A DNA stretch of 64,000 bases from Burkholderia savannae (GCF_001524445.2 NZ_CP013417.1:2170001-2234000), one strand, 5' to 3'; positions 46,653 to 56,420 are shown, numbered from the stretch's first letter. Numbers and translations are program-made. The notes: generated by a model not told the origin, from the sequence alone.

Positions 46653-47594
46653 TCAGGTCTGCACGGTGAAGCGCTCGAGCGCCGCTTCGTCGGCCTCGAG
46701 GATCGACGGCAGCTCGTCGCGCAGAAAATCGACCCACGTGCGGATCTTCGCGTCGAGATACTGGCGCGACGCATAGAGCGCGTAGATGTTCATCGCGTGC
46801 GACCGGTATTCGGGCATCACGCGCACGAAGTCGCCGTTGCGCAGGCCGGCGATCGCCGAATAGAGCGGCAGCACGCCGATGCCCATGCCCTCGCGGATGC
46901 CGGCCGCGAGCGCCTCGGCGACGTTCACGCGAAACGGCGGCGGCGCGAGCGTCACGCTCTCCTCGCCGTGCGGGCCCACCAGCTTCCATTCGTCCCAGTA
47001 CAGGCCCGGCGCGACCATCCCGAGGCATATGTGATTCGCGAGATCGTGCGGGCGCTGCGGCGCGCCGTGCTGCTCGATGTAGCCGCGCGACGCGCAGACG
47101 ACGCTGAACGTCTCGCCGAGCCGCTGCGACACGAGCCCCGAATCGGGCAGCTCGCGCCCGACGACGAGCGACACGTCGAACCCTTCGTCGAGCAGGTCCG
47201 GCAGCCGCTGCGCGAGCGTCAGGTCGACCTGGACTTCCGGGTAGCGCTGCCGGTAGCGCGACACCGCGGGCACCGTGTAATGCTGGCCGAGGCTCGTCAT
47301 GCAGTGCACCTTCAGCTTGCCGGACGGGCGCGCGTGCGCGTCGCTCGCCTCCGCCTCCGCCTGCTCGACGTACGCGAGGATCTGCTCGCAGCGCTGCAGA
47401 TAGCGCTCGCCTGCCTCGGTGAGCGCGATGCGGCGCGTCGTGCGGTTCAGCAGACGCGTGCGCAGGTGCGCCTCGAGATCGGACACCGCTCGCGACGCGT
47501 ACGCGGTCGTCGAATTGAGCTGCTGCGCCGCCGCCGTAAAGCTGCCCGCATCGACCACGCGGACGAACACACGCATGTTTTGGAGCGTATCCAT
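46653..47594 (-). CDS. LysR-family regulator of the divergent efflux operon (AaeR-like)
   Basis: 313 residues. N-terminal HTH (MDTLQNMRVFVRVVDAGSFT, then STTAYASRAVSDLEAHLRTR), effector domain with CASRGYIEQHG and VAEALAAGIREGMGIGVLPL. It belongs to the large CrgA/AaeR-like LysR group. Divergent from the efflux operon with a 158-base shared region containing an AT-rich inverted repeat, so it most likely activates the pump in response to an aromatic acid. Confidence 0.9.
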   Translation of the reverse strand: MDTLQNMRVFVRVVDAGSFTAAAQQLNSTTAYASRAVSDLEAHLRTRLLNRTTRRIALTEAGERYLQRCEQILAYVEQAEAEASDAHARPSGKLKVHCMTSLGQHYTVPAVSRYRQRYPEVQVDLTLAQRLPDLLDEGFDVSLVVGRELPDSGLVSQRLGETFSVVCASRGYIEQHGAPQRPHDLANHICLGMVAPGLYWDEWKLVGPHGEESVTLAPPPFRVNVAEALAAGIREGMGIGVLPLYSAIAGLRNGDFVRVMPEYRSHAMNIYALYASRQYLDAKIRTWVDFLRDELPSILEADEAALERFTVQT

Positions 47595-47620
47595 GCTAAT
47601 TCCCTATTGAATCCGGGAGG

Positions 47621-47644
47621 ATTGTTGCATAAATATTCAACAAT
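47621..47644. promoter_or_regulatory. Candidate LysR operator for the efflux operon
   Basis: Perfect inverted repeat ATTGTTG-N10-CAACAAT in an AT-rich stretch between the divergent LysR and efflux genes, 27-50 bases upstream of the LysR start. Confidence 0.6.
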
Positions 47645-47752
47645 ATTATCTCAATGTCCGTAAGAATGCGTTGCACCATTGTCGGTTTATTTGGCAATCC
47701 GCAAAAAAATATAATCGCATCCGACTCATCTTTATCCGAAAGGGAGAAAATC

Positions 47753-49603
47753 GTGCAGTCTCCGGCAACAAGAGGGACGCTTGCACTCGCGGTTCTTGCA
47801 ATCTCATTAATAATGGCCGGATGTGCAAGCATGGGCGATGTTGCACCGCAAGCAAAGCAGATCGACCCGGCCTCGCTCGATGCGGGCGCGGCGATCGCGG
47901 CAGCCGACCGCGACGCCGGCTGGCCCGCGTCAGACTGGTGGCGCGCGTATCGCGATCCGCAGCTCGACGCGTGGATCGCCGCGTCGCTCGCCGGCAATCC
48001 GTCGCTCGCGGCCGCGCAGGCGCGCGTGCGCGAAGCGCAGTCGCTCGCTCGCATCGCGCACGCCGAGGAGCTCCCGCAGTTGAACGGCAGCCTCTCGCTG
48101 ATGCGCCAGCACTGGCCGGACAACGTCTACTACGGCCCCGGCCCGCTCGCCAACGCCGACACCTGGAACAACACGGGCGCGCTGAGCCTGTCGTACCACC
48201 TCGACCTGTGGGGCAAGGACAAGAACAACGCCCGGCGCGCGCTCGATACGGCGCGCGCCAGCGCGGCCGACGCGCGCGCGGCGCAGCTCGAGCTCGAAGC
48301 GAACGTCGTGCGCGCGTACGTCGACTTCGCGAAGGATTACGCGCTCCTCGACATCGCGCACGCGACCTACGACCGCCAGAACGAGCTCGCCGAACTCGCG
48401 CGCAAGCGCCTTCGCGCGGGCATCGGCACGCAGCTCGAAGTGAGCCAGGCCGAGGCGCCGCTGCCCGATTATGCGCGGCAGATCGATTCGTACGAGGAAG
48501 CGATCCAGCTCGGCCGCCATCAGCTCGCCGCGCTCGCGGGCAAGGGGCCGGGCGCGGGCGCGCCGCTCGCGCGGCCGAAGCTCGCGCTCGACGCCGACGC
48601 GAGCCTGCCGTCCGCGCTGCCCGCCGAGCTGATCGGCCGGCGGCCGGACGTCGTCGCCGCACGCTGGACGGTCGACGCGCAGGCGCGCGGCATCGACGTC
48701 GCGAAGGCCGCGTTCTATCCGAACGTCGACCTGATCGCGTCGCTCGGCGGCTTCGCGGTCAGCGCGCCGTTCGCGACGTTCCTGCGCGCGATGAACGGCG
48801 GCTGGTCGGCGGGCCCCGCGCTCACGCTGCCGATCTTCGAAGGCGGCCGGCTGCGCGCGCAACTGGGCGTCGCATCGGCCGGCTACGACGAGGCCGTCGA
48901 GCGCTACAACCAGACGATCGTCGGCGCGCTGAAGGACATCGCGGACAACGTCGTGCGGCTGCATTCGCTCGACTCGCAACAGAAGGACGCCGCGCGCGCG
49001 GTTGCGCTCACGCGCCGCTCGTACGATCTGTCGCATACCGGCTTCAGCCGCGGGCTCACCGACTACGTGAACGTGCTGCTCGCGCAGAGCCAGTTGCTGA
49101 CCGCGCAGGAGAACCAGGCGCGCGTCGAAGCCGCGCGGCTCGCCGCGCACGCGTCGCTGATGATCGCGCTCGGCGGCGGGCTCGAAACCGCGGGCGACGC
49201 GCCGCATGACGCGCCGGCGGGCGATGCGCGGCGGGCGAGCGCGCCGAACCCGCCCGCCGCTTCGGCCGACGCATCCGCTTCGACCAAGTCCGGCGCGCCG
49301 GCCGCGGCCGACGCCCCGGCGGGCTCCGGCGCTTCGTCTTCGTCTTCGTCTTCGTCCTCGTCTTCGTCCTCGTCCTCGTCTTCGGCTTCGGCTTCGGCTT
49401 CGGCTTCGGCTTCGGCTTCGGCTTCGGCTTCGTCTTCGGCTTCGGCTTCGTCGGCCGGCGGCCGCGCTGCCGCCGCCTCTCGCGCATCGGCCACAGCCGC
49501 CGCCGCAACGGCGAGCGGCCTCACCGCCGCCGTCGCCGGCGCGTCGGCGCCGACGTCCGCCGCGACGAGCGCGTCGGCGACCGCCGCCCCCGCCGCGCGC
49601 TAA
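47753..49603 (+). CDS. NodT-family outer membrane efflux lipoprotein with Ser/Ala-rich tail
   Basis: 616 residues from GTG (MQSPATRGTLALAVLAISLI; AGGGAG six bases upstream). Lipobox IMAGC (Cys near 24), then two outer-membrane-efflux repeats of the OprM/NodT class (WWRAYRDPQLDAWIAASLAG near 62-81; RRPDVVAARWTVDAQARGID near 299-318). Homologues end near residue 480; here about 130 residues of Ala/Ser/Pro-rich sequence follow, including an uninterrupted Ser run and a Ser-Ala alternation encoded by hexamer repeats (49331-49458). It forms the outer-membrane channel of the operon's pump. Confidence 0.92.
   Translation: MQSPATRGTLALAVLAISLIMAGCASMGDVAPQAKQIDPASLDAGAAIAAADRDAGWPASDWWRAYRDPQLDAWIAASLAGNPSLAAAQARVREAQSLARIAHAEELPQLNGSLSLMRQHWPDNVYYGPGPLANADTWNNTGALSLSYHLDLWGKDKNNARRALDTARASAADARAAQLELEANVVRAYVDFAKDYALLDIAHATYDRQNELAELARKRLRAGIGTQLEVSQAEAPLPDYARQIDSYEEAIQLGRHQLAALAGKGPGAGAPLARPKLALDADASLPSALPAELIGRRPDVVAARWTVDAQARGIDVAKAAFYPNVDLIASLGGFAVSAPFATFLRAMNGGWSAGPALTLPIFEGGRLRAQLGVASAGYDEAVERYNQTIVGALKDIADNVVRLHSLDSQQKDAARAVALTRRSYDLSHTGFSRGLTDYVNVLLAQSQLLTAQENQARVEAARLAAHASLMIALGGGLETAGDAPHDAPAGDARRASAPNPPAASADASASTKSGAPAAADAPAGSGASSSSSSSSSSSSSSSSSASASASASASASASASSSASASSAGGRAAAASRASATAAAATASGLTAAVAGASAPTSAATSASATAAPAAR
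49331..49458 (+). repeat. In-frame hexamer repeats encoding poly-Ser / (Ser-Ala)n
   Basis: Tandem TTCGTC/CTCGTC units (about 49333-49382) pass into TTCGGC units (about 49381-49430) and mixed units. As multiples of three they change only the length of the protein tail. Confidence 0.9.
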
Positions 49604-49622
49604 CCCACGCAAGGAGCCGATC

Positions 49623-51824
49623 ATGTCAGCCGCCCCTCCCGCTTCCGCCCCGCCGCCGCGATCGGCCGGCGCCGCGCTCGTCGCGTCGATGAGCGACTGG
49701 GCGCGCACCGACGGCGCCGCGTGGCTCTATCTCGCGAAGGCGCTCGCCGCCGCGTTTCTCGCGCTCGGCGTATCGATGGTGCTCGACCTGCCCGCGCCGA
49801 AGACCGCGATGACGACCGTCTTCATCGTGATGCAACCGCAAAGCGGCGCGGTGTTCGCGAAGAGCTTCTACCGGCTCATCGGCACCTTCGTCGGCCTGAG
49901 CGCGACGCTCGCGCTCGTCGGCCTGTTCCCGCAGCAGCCGGTGCTGTTCCTGCTCGCGGTCGCGCTGTGGGTTGCCGTGTGCACGGCGGGCGCCGCGCGC
50001 AACCGCAATTTCCGCAGCTACGGCTTCCTGCTCGCCGGCTACACGGCCGCGCTGATCGGCCTGCCCGCGTCGCAGAACCCCGGCGGCGCGTTCATGACCG
50101 CGATGACGCGGGTGTCCGAGATATCGGTCGGCATCCTGTCCGCGGGCATCGTGAGCGCGCTGATCTTCCCGCAGTACACGGGCGAGCAGATGCGCACGAC
50201 GGTGCGCCGGCGCTTCGGCGCGTTCGTCGACTACGTCGCGTCCGCGCTCGCCGGCACGCTCGACCGCTCGAAGATCGAGAGCGTCCACACGCGCTTCGTC
50301 GCGGACGTGGTCGGCTTCGAGGCCGCGCGCAGCATGGCCGTGTTCGAGAATCCGGACACGCGGATGCGCAGCGGCCGGCTGTCGCGCCTGAACAGCGAGT
50401 TCATGACCGCGTCGAGCCGCTTCCACGCGCTGCATCAGCTGATGAACCGGCTGCACGCGACGAGCGCGCAGGCAGTCGACGCGCTCGAGCCGTACTTCCG
50501 CGAGATCGCGCCGCTCCTGTCGAAGGACGGCGAGTACGTGCGCACCTCAGCCGACGCCGCGTACGCCGCCGAGCAGTTGCTCGCGTATCGCGACGCGCTG
50601 CCGCGCCGCATCCGCGCGACGCGCGCCGAGCACGAGACGCAGCCCGGCTTCCCGCTCCTCGACTTCGACACCGCGTCCGAGCTGCTGTACCGCTTCATCA
50701 CCGATCTGCACGCGTACGCGGCCACCTACGCGTCGCTCGCCGCGAGCACGCACGAGCGCGAGCGCTGGATCGAGCGCTACGAGCCGCGCACCAACGCGAC
50801 GGCCGCGCTGATCGCGGGCATCCGCACGGCGAGCGTGATGCTGCTGCTGAGCGTGTTCTGGATCTACAGCGCGTGGCCGAGCGGCGTGATGCTCGTGCTG
50901 AACGCGGCGGCCGTGTGCGCGCTCGCGTCGTCGTCGCCGCAGCCGACCAAGATGGCCGCGCAGATGGCGCTCGGCACCGCGTTCGCGGTCGTCACGGGTT
51001 TCGTGCTGATGTTCGGCGTCTATCCGCACATCGACGGCTTCGTGCTGCTGTGCGCGGCGCTCGCGCCGTTTCTCGCGCCCGGCGTGTTCATGTCGCTCAA
51101 GCCGAAGTACGCGGGCTGCGGCGCGGGCTACCTGATTTTCTTCTGCACGCTCGCCGGCCCCGAGAACGTCACGCACTACGATCCCGCCGGCTTCATGAAC
51201 GACGCGCTCGCGCTGCTGCTGTCGATGATCGTGTCGGCGATCGCGTTCGCGGTGCTGTTCCCGCCGAGCGCGCCGTGGCTCAAGAAGCGCCTGTTCGCCG
51301 ATCTGCGCCATCAGGCGGTCGCCGCGTGCCACGCGCGTCTGCCGGGGTTGCGCACGCGCTTCGAGAGCGGCGCGCGCGACCTGATGTTCCAGGCGCACGG
51401 ATTGTCGGCCGATCAGCCCGACGCGCAGCGCGACGCGTTGCGCTGGATGTTCGCGGTGCTCGAGACCGGCAACGCGGTGATCGACCTGCGCCACGAGATC
51501 GCGACGCTGCCGCGCGATCCGCGTTACGCGGCGACGATGCCGTGGCGGCGCGCGATCGAGGCGGCGCGCGACGCGCTCGCCGCGCTGTTCGGCAAGCCGG
51601 CGCCCGCGCGCTTCGACGCGGCGCTCGCCGCCGCCGTCGACGCGATCGCGGCGACCCAGCAGGCGCTCGTCACGTTCGCGCCACCGCGCGAGGAACGCCA
51701 CCAGATGCAGCGAATCCTGTCGCACCTGCATTTCGTGCGCACCGCGCTGCTCGATCCCGAATCGCCGCTCGCCGCGCTCAACGGCGCGCGCGTGCCGCCC
51801 GACCGACAAGGAGTTTCACCATGA
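49623..51824 (+). CDS. FUSC-family (fusaric acid resistance / AaeB-like) inner membrane transporter
   Basis: 733 residues. Two halves, each with a cluster of five to six membrane helices (about 35-185 and 395-540) separated by soluble regions, as in AaeB/FusB proteins; the start of the first cluster reads AWLYLAKALAAAFLALGVSM and that of the second TAALIAGIRTASVMLLLSVF. It is the energy-coupled inner membrane component that exports aromatic carboxylic acids or fusaric acid. AAGGAG precedes the ATG. Its stop overlaps the DUF1656 start (ATGA). Confidence 0.92.
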   Translation: MSAAPPASAPPPRSAGAALVASMSDWARTDGAAWLYLAKALAAAFLALGVSMVLDLPAPKTAMTTVFIVMQPQSGAVFAKSFYRLIGTFVGLSATLALVGLFPQQPVLFLLAVALWVAVCTAGAARNRNFRSYGFLLAGYTAALIGLPASQNPGGAFMTAMTRVSEISVGILSAGIVSALIFPQYTGEQMRTTVRRRFGAFVDYVASALAGTLDRSKIESVHTRFVADVVGFEAARSMAVFENPDTRMRSGRLSRLNSEFMTASSRFHALHQLMNRLHATSAQAVDALEPYFREIAPLLSKDGEYVRTSADAAYAAEQLLAYRDALPRRIRATRAEHETQPGFPLLDFDTASELLYRFITDLHAYAATYASLAASTHERERWIERYEPRTNATAALIAGIRTASVMLLLSVFWIYSAWPSGVMLVLNAAAVCALASSSPQPTKMAAQMALGTAFAVVTGFVLMFGVYPHIDGFVLLCAALAPFLAPGVFMSLKPKYAGCGAGYLIFFCTLAGPENVTHYDPAGFMNDALALLLSMIVSAIAFAVLFPPSAPWLKKRLFADLRHQAVAACHARLPGLRTRFESGARDLMFQAHGLSADQPDAQRDALRWMFAVLETGNAVIDLRHEIATLPRDPRYAATMPWRRAIEAARDALAALFGKPAPARFDAALAAAVDAIAATQQALVTFAPPREERHQMQRILSHLHFVRTALLDPESPLAALNGARVPPDRQGVSP

Positions 51825-52024
51825 TGCCGCGCGACCTCGCGATCCTCGACGCCTACGTGCCGACCGTCGTGCTGATGTTCGTCATCGGCGCGTTCGCGAC
51901 CTGGCTGATCGACCGCCTGCTCGCGTACACGGGCCTCTATCGCGTCGTCTGGCACCCGTCGCTGTTCCGGGCGAGCCTGCTCGTCTGCATTTGCGGCGGG
52001 CTCAGCCTCGCCGTCTACCGTTGA
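51821..52024 (+). CDS. DUF1656 (AaeX-like) small membrane protein
   Basis: 67 residues: MMPRDLAILDAYVPTVVLMF, two membrane helices (about 13-30 and 50-65) and the family signature LYRVVWHPSLFRASL. Always found between FUSC and HlyD genes in this operon type; a pump accessory of unknown role. Overlaps the FUSC gene by four bases; GGAG upstream. Confidence 0.92.
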   Translation: MMPRDLAILDAYVPTVVLMFVIGAFATWLIDRLLAYTGLYRVVWHPSLFRASLLVCICGGLSLAVYR

Positions 52025-52025
52025 T

Positions 52026-52919
52026 ATGAGTCGAACCATGCTCTTGCGAAAACTCTTCGGCTTCGTCGCGACAGCCACCATCCTGATCGTCGCGATCCTG
52101 ATCGGGCGCACCCTGTGGGTCCATTACATGGACGAGCCCTGGACCCGCGACGGCCGCGTGCGCGCGGAGATCGTCAACGTCGCGCCGGACGTGTCGGGCG
52201 CCGTCGTCGAGCTGCCGGTGCGCGACAACCAGCTCGTGAAGAAGGGCGACCTGATCATGCAGATCGATCCGTCGCACTACCAGATCGCGGTGGAGCAGGC
52301 GCAGGCGGCCGTCGCCGCCCGCCGCGCCGAGCTGCAGATGCGCCGCGCCGACGCCGCGCGCCGCGCGGACCTCGACGCGCTCGTCGTGTCGAAGGAAAGC
52401 CGCGAGAACTCGGCGCAGACCGCGTCGAGCGCCGAGGCGCAATACCAGCAGGCGCTCGCCGCGCTCGACGCCGCGAAGCTCAATCTCGAGCGCACGCGCG
52501 TCGTCGCGCCCGTCGACGGCTACGTCACGAACCTGAGCGTGTTCAGGGGCGACTACGCGAGCGCCGGCCAGGCGAAGCTCGCGATCGTCGACAGCCATTC
52601 GTTCTGGGTGTACGGCTACTTCGAGGAAACGAAGCTGCCGCGCGTGAAGATCGGCGCGAAGGCGCAGATGCGGCTGATGAGCGGCGGCGTGCTGAAGGGC
52701 CACGTCGAGAGCATCTCGCGCGGCATCTACGACCGCGACAATCCGCAAAGCCGCGATCTCGTCGCCGACGTGAACCCGACGTTCAACTGGGTGCGGCTCG
52801 CGCAGCGCGTGCCGGTGCGCATCCATATCGACGAGGTGCCGAAGGATCTCGTGCTGTCGGCGGGCACGACGTGCACGGTGATCGTCGAGCCGGACGACGG
52901 CGGCAAGCGTAAGTCGTGA
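52026..52919 (+). CDS. HlyD-family periplasmic adaptor (AaeA-like)
   Basis: 297 residues. N-terminal membrane anchor (about 7-28), biotinyl-lipoyl halves (NVAPDVSGAVVELPVRDNQL at 50-69; RVVAPVDGYVTNLSVFRGDY at 158-177), a helical hairpin between them, and the beta-barrel HlyD_3 part (IVDSHSFWVYGYFEETKLPR near 187). It bridges the inner-membrane pump and the outer-membrane channel. The gene ends in a heptamer repeat that begins on its stop codon. Confidence 0.93.
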   Translation: MSRTMLLRKLFGFVATATILIVAILIGRTLWVHYMDEPWTRDGRVRAEIVNVAPDVSGAVVELPVRDNQLVKKGDLIMQIDPSHYQIAVEQAQAAVAARRAELQMRRADAARRADLDALVVSKESRENSAQTASSAEAQYQQALAALDAAKLNLERTRVVAPVDGYVTNLSVFRGDYASAGQAKLAIVDSHSFWVYGYFEETKLPRVKIGAKAQMRLMSGGVLKGHVESISRGIYDRDNPQSRDLVADVNPTFNWVRLAQRVPVRIHIDEVPKDLVLSAGTTCTVIVEPDDGGKRKS

Positions 52920-52961
52920 GTCGTGAGTCGTGAGTCGTGAGCCGTGAGCCGTGAGCCGTGA
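52913..52961. repeat. Heptamer tandem repeat (GTCGTGA / GCCGTGA), seven copies
   Basis: Four GTCGTGA units followed by three GCCGTGA units; the first unit contains the TGA stop of the HlyD gene. Decayed copies (GTAAACC, GTAAGCC) continue to about 52996. Confidence 0.95.
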
Positions 52962-53050
52962 GCCGGCAAGTAGCCAGCCGTAAACCGTAAGCCGGAGCAA
53001 GCCACGCGCAAGCGCGCGCGAAACGGCGCGCCCGCCGAAACGCGCGCCGC

Positions 53051-54727
53051 TCAACCCACCGCGTGCGCGGGCAAATGGAAGCGCCCGACCATCGCCTTGA
53101 GCATCTGCGCCTGCTCGTCGAGCGAGCGCGCGGCCGCGGCCGCCTCCTCGACGAGCGCCGCGTTCTGCTGCGTGCCCGCATCCATCTGCGTGACCGCGCG
53201 CTCGATCGCGTCGATGCCGGAACTCTGCTCGTTCGAAGCGGCCGAGATCTCGCCCATGATGTCGGTCACGCGCTTCACCGCGCGCACGACTTCGTCCATC
53301 GTGCGCCCGGCGTCCTGCGCGAGCACCGCGCCGTTCGCGACCCGCTCGACCGACGCGCCGATCAGCGCCTTGATCTCTTTCGCGGCAGTCGCCGAGCGCT
53401 GCGCAAGCGAGCGCACTTCGCTCGCGACGACCGAGAATCCGCGCCCTTCCTCGCCCGCGCGCGCCGCCTCGACGGCCGCGTTCAGCGCGAGAATGTTGGT
53501 CTGGAACGCGATGCTCTCGATCACGCCGATGATGTCGCGGATGCTCTTCGCGCTCTCGTCGATTTCGTTCATCGTCACGACCACTCGGCCGACGACCGTG
53601 CCGCCCTCCTCGGCGACCGACGAAGCGTTCGCCGCAAGCGCGCTCGCCTGCCGCGCGTTCTCCGCGTTCTGGTGGACGGTCGACGTCAGTTGCCCCACGC
53701 TCGTCGCGGTGCGTTCGAGCGCGACCGCCTGCTGCTCGGTGCGCTGAGACAGATCGAGATTGCCCATCGCGATCTCGCCCGCCGCCGACGCGATCGCCTC
53801 GGCGCTCGCCGAAATCTCGCGCACGGTGCCGGCCAAGCCCTCCTGCATGTCGCGCAGCGCGTGCAGCATGCTGTCGCGATCGCGCGCGTCGAGCCGGATC
53901 GCGTTCGACAAATCGCCGCGCGAGATGCTGACCGCGATCTCCTTCGCATACGCGGGCTCGCCGCCCAGCTGCGCGCCGAGCCTGCGCACGACCCACGCGG
54001 CGATCGCGAACGCGAGCACGACGAGCGCGGCCGTCATCGCGGCGAGCATCGCGAACGACTCGCGATAGATCGCGCCCGACGCGTCGAGGGTCGCCTTCGA
54101 CGCGTCGCCGCGCGCGTCGACGAGCCCGTCGACGAGCTTCTCGAGCTTGCCCGTCTCGACGAGCAGCGATACGTCCTGCGAGCCGACCTGCCAGCTCATC
54201 TGCGACAGGTCGAGCGGCTGCTCGCGCACGAGCTTCACGAAGTCGCGCAGATGCCCGCTCCACGCGGCGACGGCCGTGCCGAACGCCTTGAGCCGCGCGG
54301 CGGCGTCGGCCGCGCCGTCCGCGTGCCGCTGCAGCGTCGCGAGATCGTTGCCGATCGCGGCGAGCCCCTTGTCGATGTCCGCGCCGAGCTCGTCGCGCTC
54401 CTTCGCGGTCGTCGCGGTGATCAGCATCTTCTGCGCACGGCTCGCGCGCAGCACCGACGCGCGCACTTCCTCGGCCGCGCGACTCGCGACGTGCCCCTGC
54501 TCGTACACCGACTTGATCGAGCTGTTGAGCCGGCTGATCTGCGCGAGCGAGAACAGGCCGACGGCGAGCGTGCCCGCGAGCAGCACGGCGAACGCCGCGC
54601 GCAGCGTCGCCTTCACCGACCACGCGCGGCGCGCGCGACGCGGCCTGCCGGGCCCGGGCGCGCGCCTCGGGCTCCCGGCCGGGTCGTCGGGCAGGAATTG
54701 CTTGCCGTGCAGCGATACTCCTTTCAT
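53051..54727 (-). CDS. Methyl-accepting chemotaxis protein
   Basis: 558 residues from [20 protein letters not shown]. Membrane helices at about 40-62 and 229-251 flank a periplasmic four-helix-bundle sensor; then HAMP and the signalling domain with the hairpin tip [40 protein letters not shown] (about 396-435). It senses a periplasmic ligand and controls CheA. An unusual 39-residue basic, Pro/Arg-rich cytoplasmic N-terminus precedes the first helix. A sigma-28-like promoter lies upstream. Confidence 0.93.
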   Translation of the reverse strand: MKGVSLHGKQFLPDDPAGSPRRAPGPGRPRRARRAWSVKATLRAAFAVLLAGTLAVGLFSLAQISRLNSSIKSVYEQGHVASRAAEEVRASVLRASRAQKMLITATTAKERDELGADIDKGLAAIGNDLATLQRHADGAADAAARLKAFGTAVAAWSGHLRDFVKLVREQPLDLSQMSWQVGSQDVSLLVETGKLEKLVDGLVDARGDASKATLDASGAIYRESFAMLAAMTAALVVLAFAIAAWVVRRLGAQLGGEPAYAKEIAVSISRGDLSNAIRLDARDRDSMLHALRDMQEGLAGTVREISASAEAIASAAGEIAMGNLDLSQRTEQQAVALERTATSVGQLTSTVHQNAENARQASALAANASSVAEEGGTVVGRVVVTMNEIDESAKSIRDIIGVIESIAFQTNILALNAAVEAARAGEEGRGFSVVASEVRSLAQRSATAAKEIKALIGASVERVANGAVLAQDAGRTMDEVVRAVKRVTDIMGEISAASNEQSSGIDAIERAVTQMDAGTQQNAALVEEAAAAARSLDEQAQMLKAMVGRFHLPAHAVG

Positions 54728-55070
54728 TGATGGGTCCCCGTTCTGATGCTGCAGCCGAAAAGGCGGTTTCGGCATGACCGTCGGCGCTCGCGCGGTACGT
54801 CTCGCCGGAATCTACGGCAGGCGCTTTTTTTTCTTGAGTGGGGTGAAACCCGCCGTTTCACGCACGACGCACGGCGGGCGGCGGCGCAAACGCTAAACAC
54901 GCGCAGACGCGCAAAATCACGCAACAGTAGGCGTCAGAATTGTCCGATTCGCGACAAAAGTTGGCCGGACATTGCCGACTCGCCACTTTAGACTTCGTTG
55001 ACGCATCAAAGAAAAACAGTGTCGTGCCCTTTCAAGCACGCAGCGCCCCTTCCGAGACACTCGCATTCCT
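54728..55070. other. Divergent intergenic region chemoreceptor / MFS pump
   Basis: 343 bases. Contains the FliA-type promoter for the chemoreceptor and a hairpin GTGAAACGGCGG/CCGTTTCAC-like dyad near 54843-54862 (GGTGAAACCCGCCGTTTCAC). No gene seen. Confidence 0.45.
54811..54837 (-). promoter_or_regulatory. Predicted FliA (sigma-28) promoter of the chemoreceptor
   Basis: TCAAGAAA, 11 bases, GCCGTAGA on the minus strand, against the consensus TAAAGTTT-N11-GCCGATAA. Spacing is exact and the conserved AAG and GCCG cores are present; start site near 54800, about 75 bases before the ATG. Confidence 0.6.
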
Positions 55071-56321
55071 ATGGAAACCAGCCTCGACAACCGCCCGTCC
55101 GTTGCCCGCCCCGCCGCGCCGCCCGCACCGACCACCGCCTCGCGCACCATCTATCCGGTGCTCGGCGCGATCAGCTTCTCGCATCTGCTCAACGACATGA
55201 TCCAGTCGCTGATCCTCGCGATCTATCCGATGCTGAAGTCGGAATTCGCGCTGTCGTTCGCGCAGATCGGCCTCATCACGCTCACTTACCAGATCACCGC
55301 GTCGCTCCTGCAGCCGGTGATCGGCCTCTATACCGACAGGCGTCCGCAGCCGTACTCGCTGCCCGTCGGCATGGGCTTCACGCTCACGGGCCTGCTGCTG
55401 ATGTCGTTCGCGCCGACGTTCCCGCTCCTGCTCGTCGCGGCGGCGCTTGTCGGCTGCGGCTCGTCGGTGTTTCACCCCGAATCGTCGCGTGTCGCGCGCA
55501 TGGCGTCGGGCGGCCAGCACGGGCTCGCGCAGTCGCTGTTCCAGGTCGGCGGCAACGCCGGCTCGTCGCTCGGGCCGCTCCTCGCCGCGCTGATCGTGAT
55601 CCCGCACGGCCAGCGCAGCATCGCATGGTTCTCCGTCGCGGCGCTCGTCGCGATTCTGGTGCTCGTGCAGATCGGCCGCTGGTATCAGCGCCATCCGGCC
55701 GCGAAGAAGAAGGCCGCGCGCATCGCGCATCCGACGCTGTCGCGCCGGCAGGTCATGCTCGCGCTCGGCGTGCTCGTGCTGCTCGTGTTCTCGAAGTACT
55801 TCTATCTCGCGAGCATCAACAGCTATTTCACGTTCTATCTGATCGACAAGTTCCATCTGTCGGTGCAGGCCGCGCAGATCCATCTGTTCGTGTTCCTCGC
55901 GGCCGTCGCGGCGGGCACGATCGTCGGCGGGCCGATCGGCGACCGGATCGGGCGCAAGTACGTGATCTGGACGTCGATCCTCGGCGTCGCGCCGTTCACG
56001 CTGCTGCTGCCGTACGCGAATCTCTTCTGGACGACGGTGCTCACCATCGTGATCGGCGTCGTGCTCGCATCGGCGTTCGCGGCGATCATCGTCTACGGGC
56101 AGGAGCTGATTCCGGGCAAGGTCGGCACGGTCGCGGGCCTCTTCTTCGGCCTGTCGTTCGGCCTCGGCGGCGTCGGCGCGGCGGTGCTCGGCCAGCTCGC
56201 CGACGCGACGAACATCGCGTTCGTCTACAAGGTTTGCTCGTTCCTGCCGCTCATCGGCGTGCTGACGGTGTTCCTGCCGAATCTCGAAAGCAAGGGGAAG
56301 CTCGGGAAGCAGGCGGCCTGA
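55071..56321 (+). CDS. fsr: MFS transporter, fosmidomycin-resistance (Fsr) type
   Basis: 416 residues. Twelve-helix major facilitator with Fsr-like landmarks: YPVLGAISFSHLLNDMIQSL (about 28-47), QITASLLQPVIGLYTDRRPQ (about 74-93), GCGSSVFHPESSRVARMASG (about 128-147, the HPE motif of Fsr) and GPIGDRIGRKYVIW (about 288-301). It exports drugs such as fosmidomycin in E. coli; natural substrate unknown. Confidence 0.9.
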   Translation: METSLDNRPSVARPAAPPAPTTASRTIYPVLGAISFSHLLNDMIQSLILAIYPMLKSEFALSFAQIGLITLTYQITASLLQPVIGLYTDRRPQPYSLPVGMGFTLTGLLLMSFAPTFPLLLVAAALVGCGSSVFHPESSRVARMASGGQHGLAQSLFQVGGNAGSSLGPLLAALIVIPHGQRSIAWFSVAALVAILVLVQIGRWYQRHPAAKKKAARIAHPTLSRRQVMLALGVLVLLVFSKYFYLASINSYFTFYLIDKFHLSVQAAQIHLFVFLAAVAAGTIVGGPIGDRIGRKYVIWTSILGVAPFTLLLPYANLFWTTVLTIVIGVVLASAFAAIIVYGQELIPGKVGTVAGLFFGLSFGLGGVGAAVLGQLADATNIAFVYKVCSFLPLIGVLTVFLPNLESKGKLGKQAA

Positions 56322-56420
56322 CGGATCGGCCCGACTAGGGAAATCGCCCGCGACGGAGGCGATCGGCGGGCGGTTGCGAAGGTGCGCGCGGAGCGACGGC
56401 CGCCAAGTTGGCGGCGCGCG

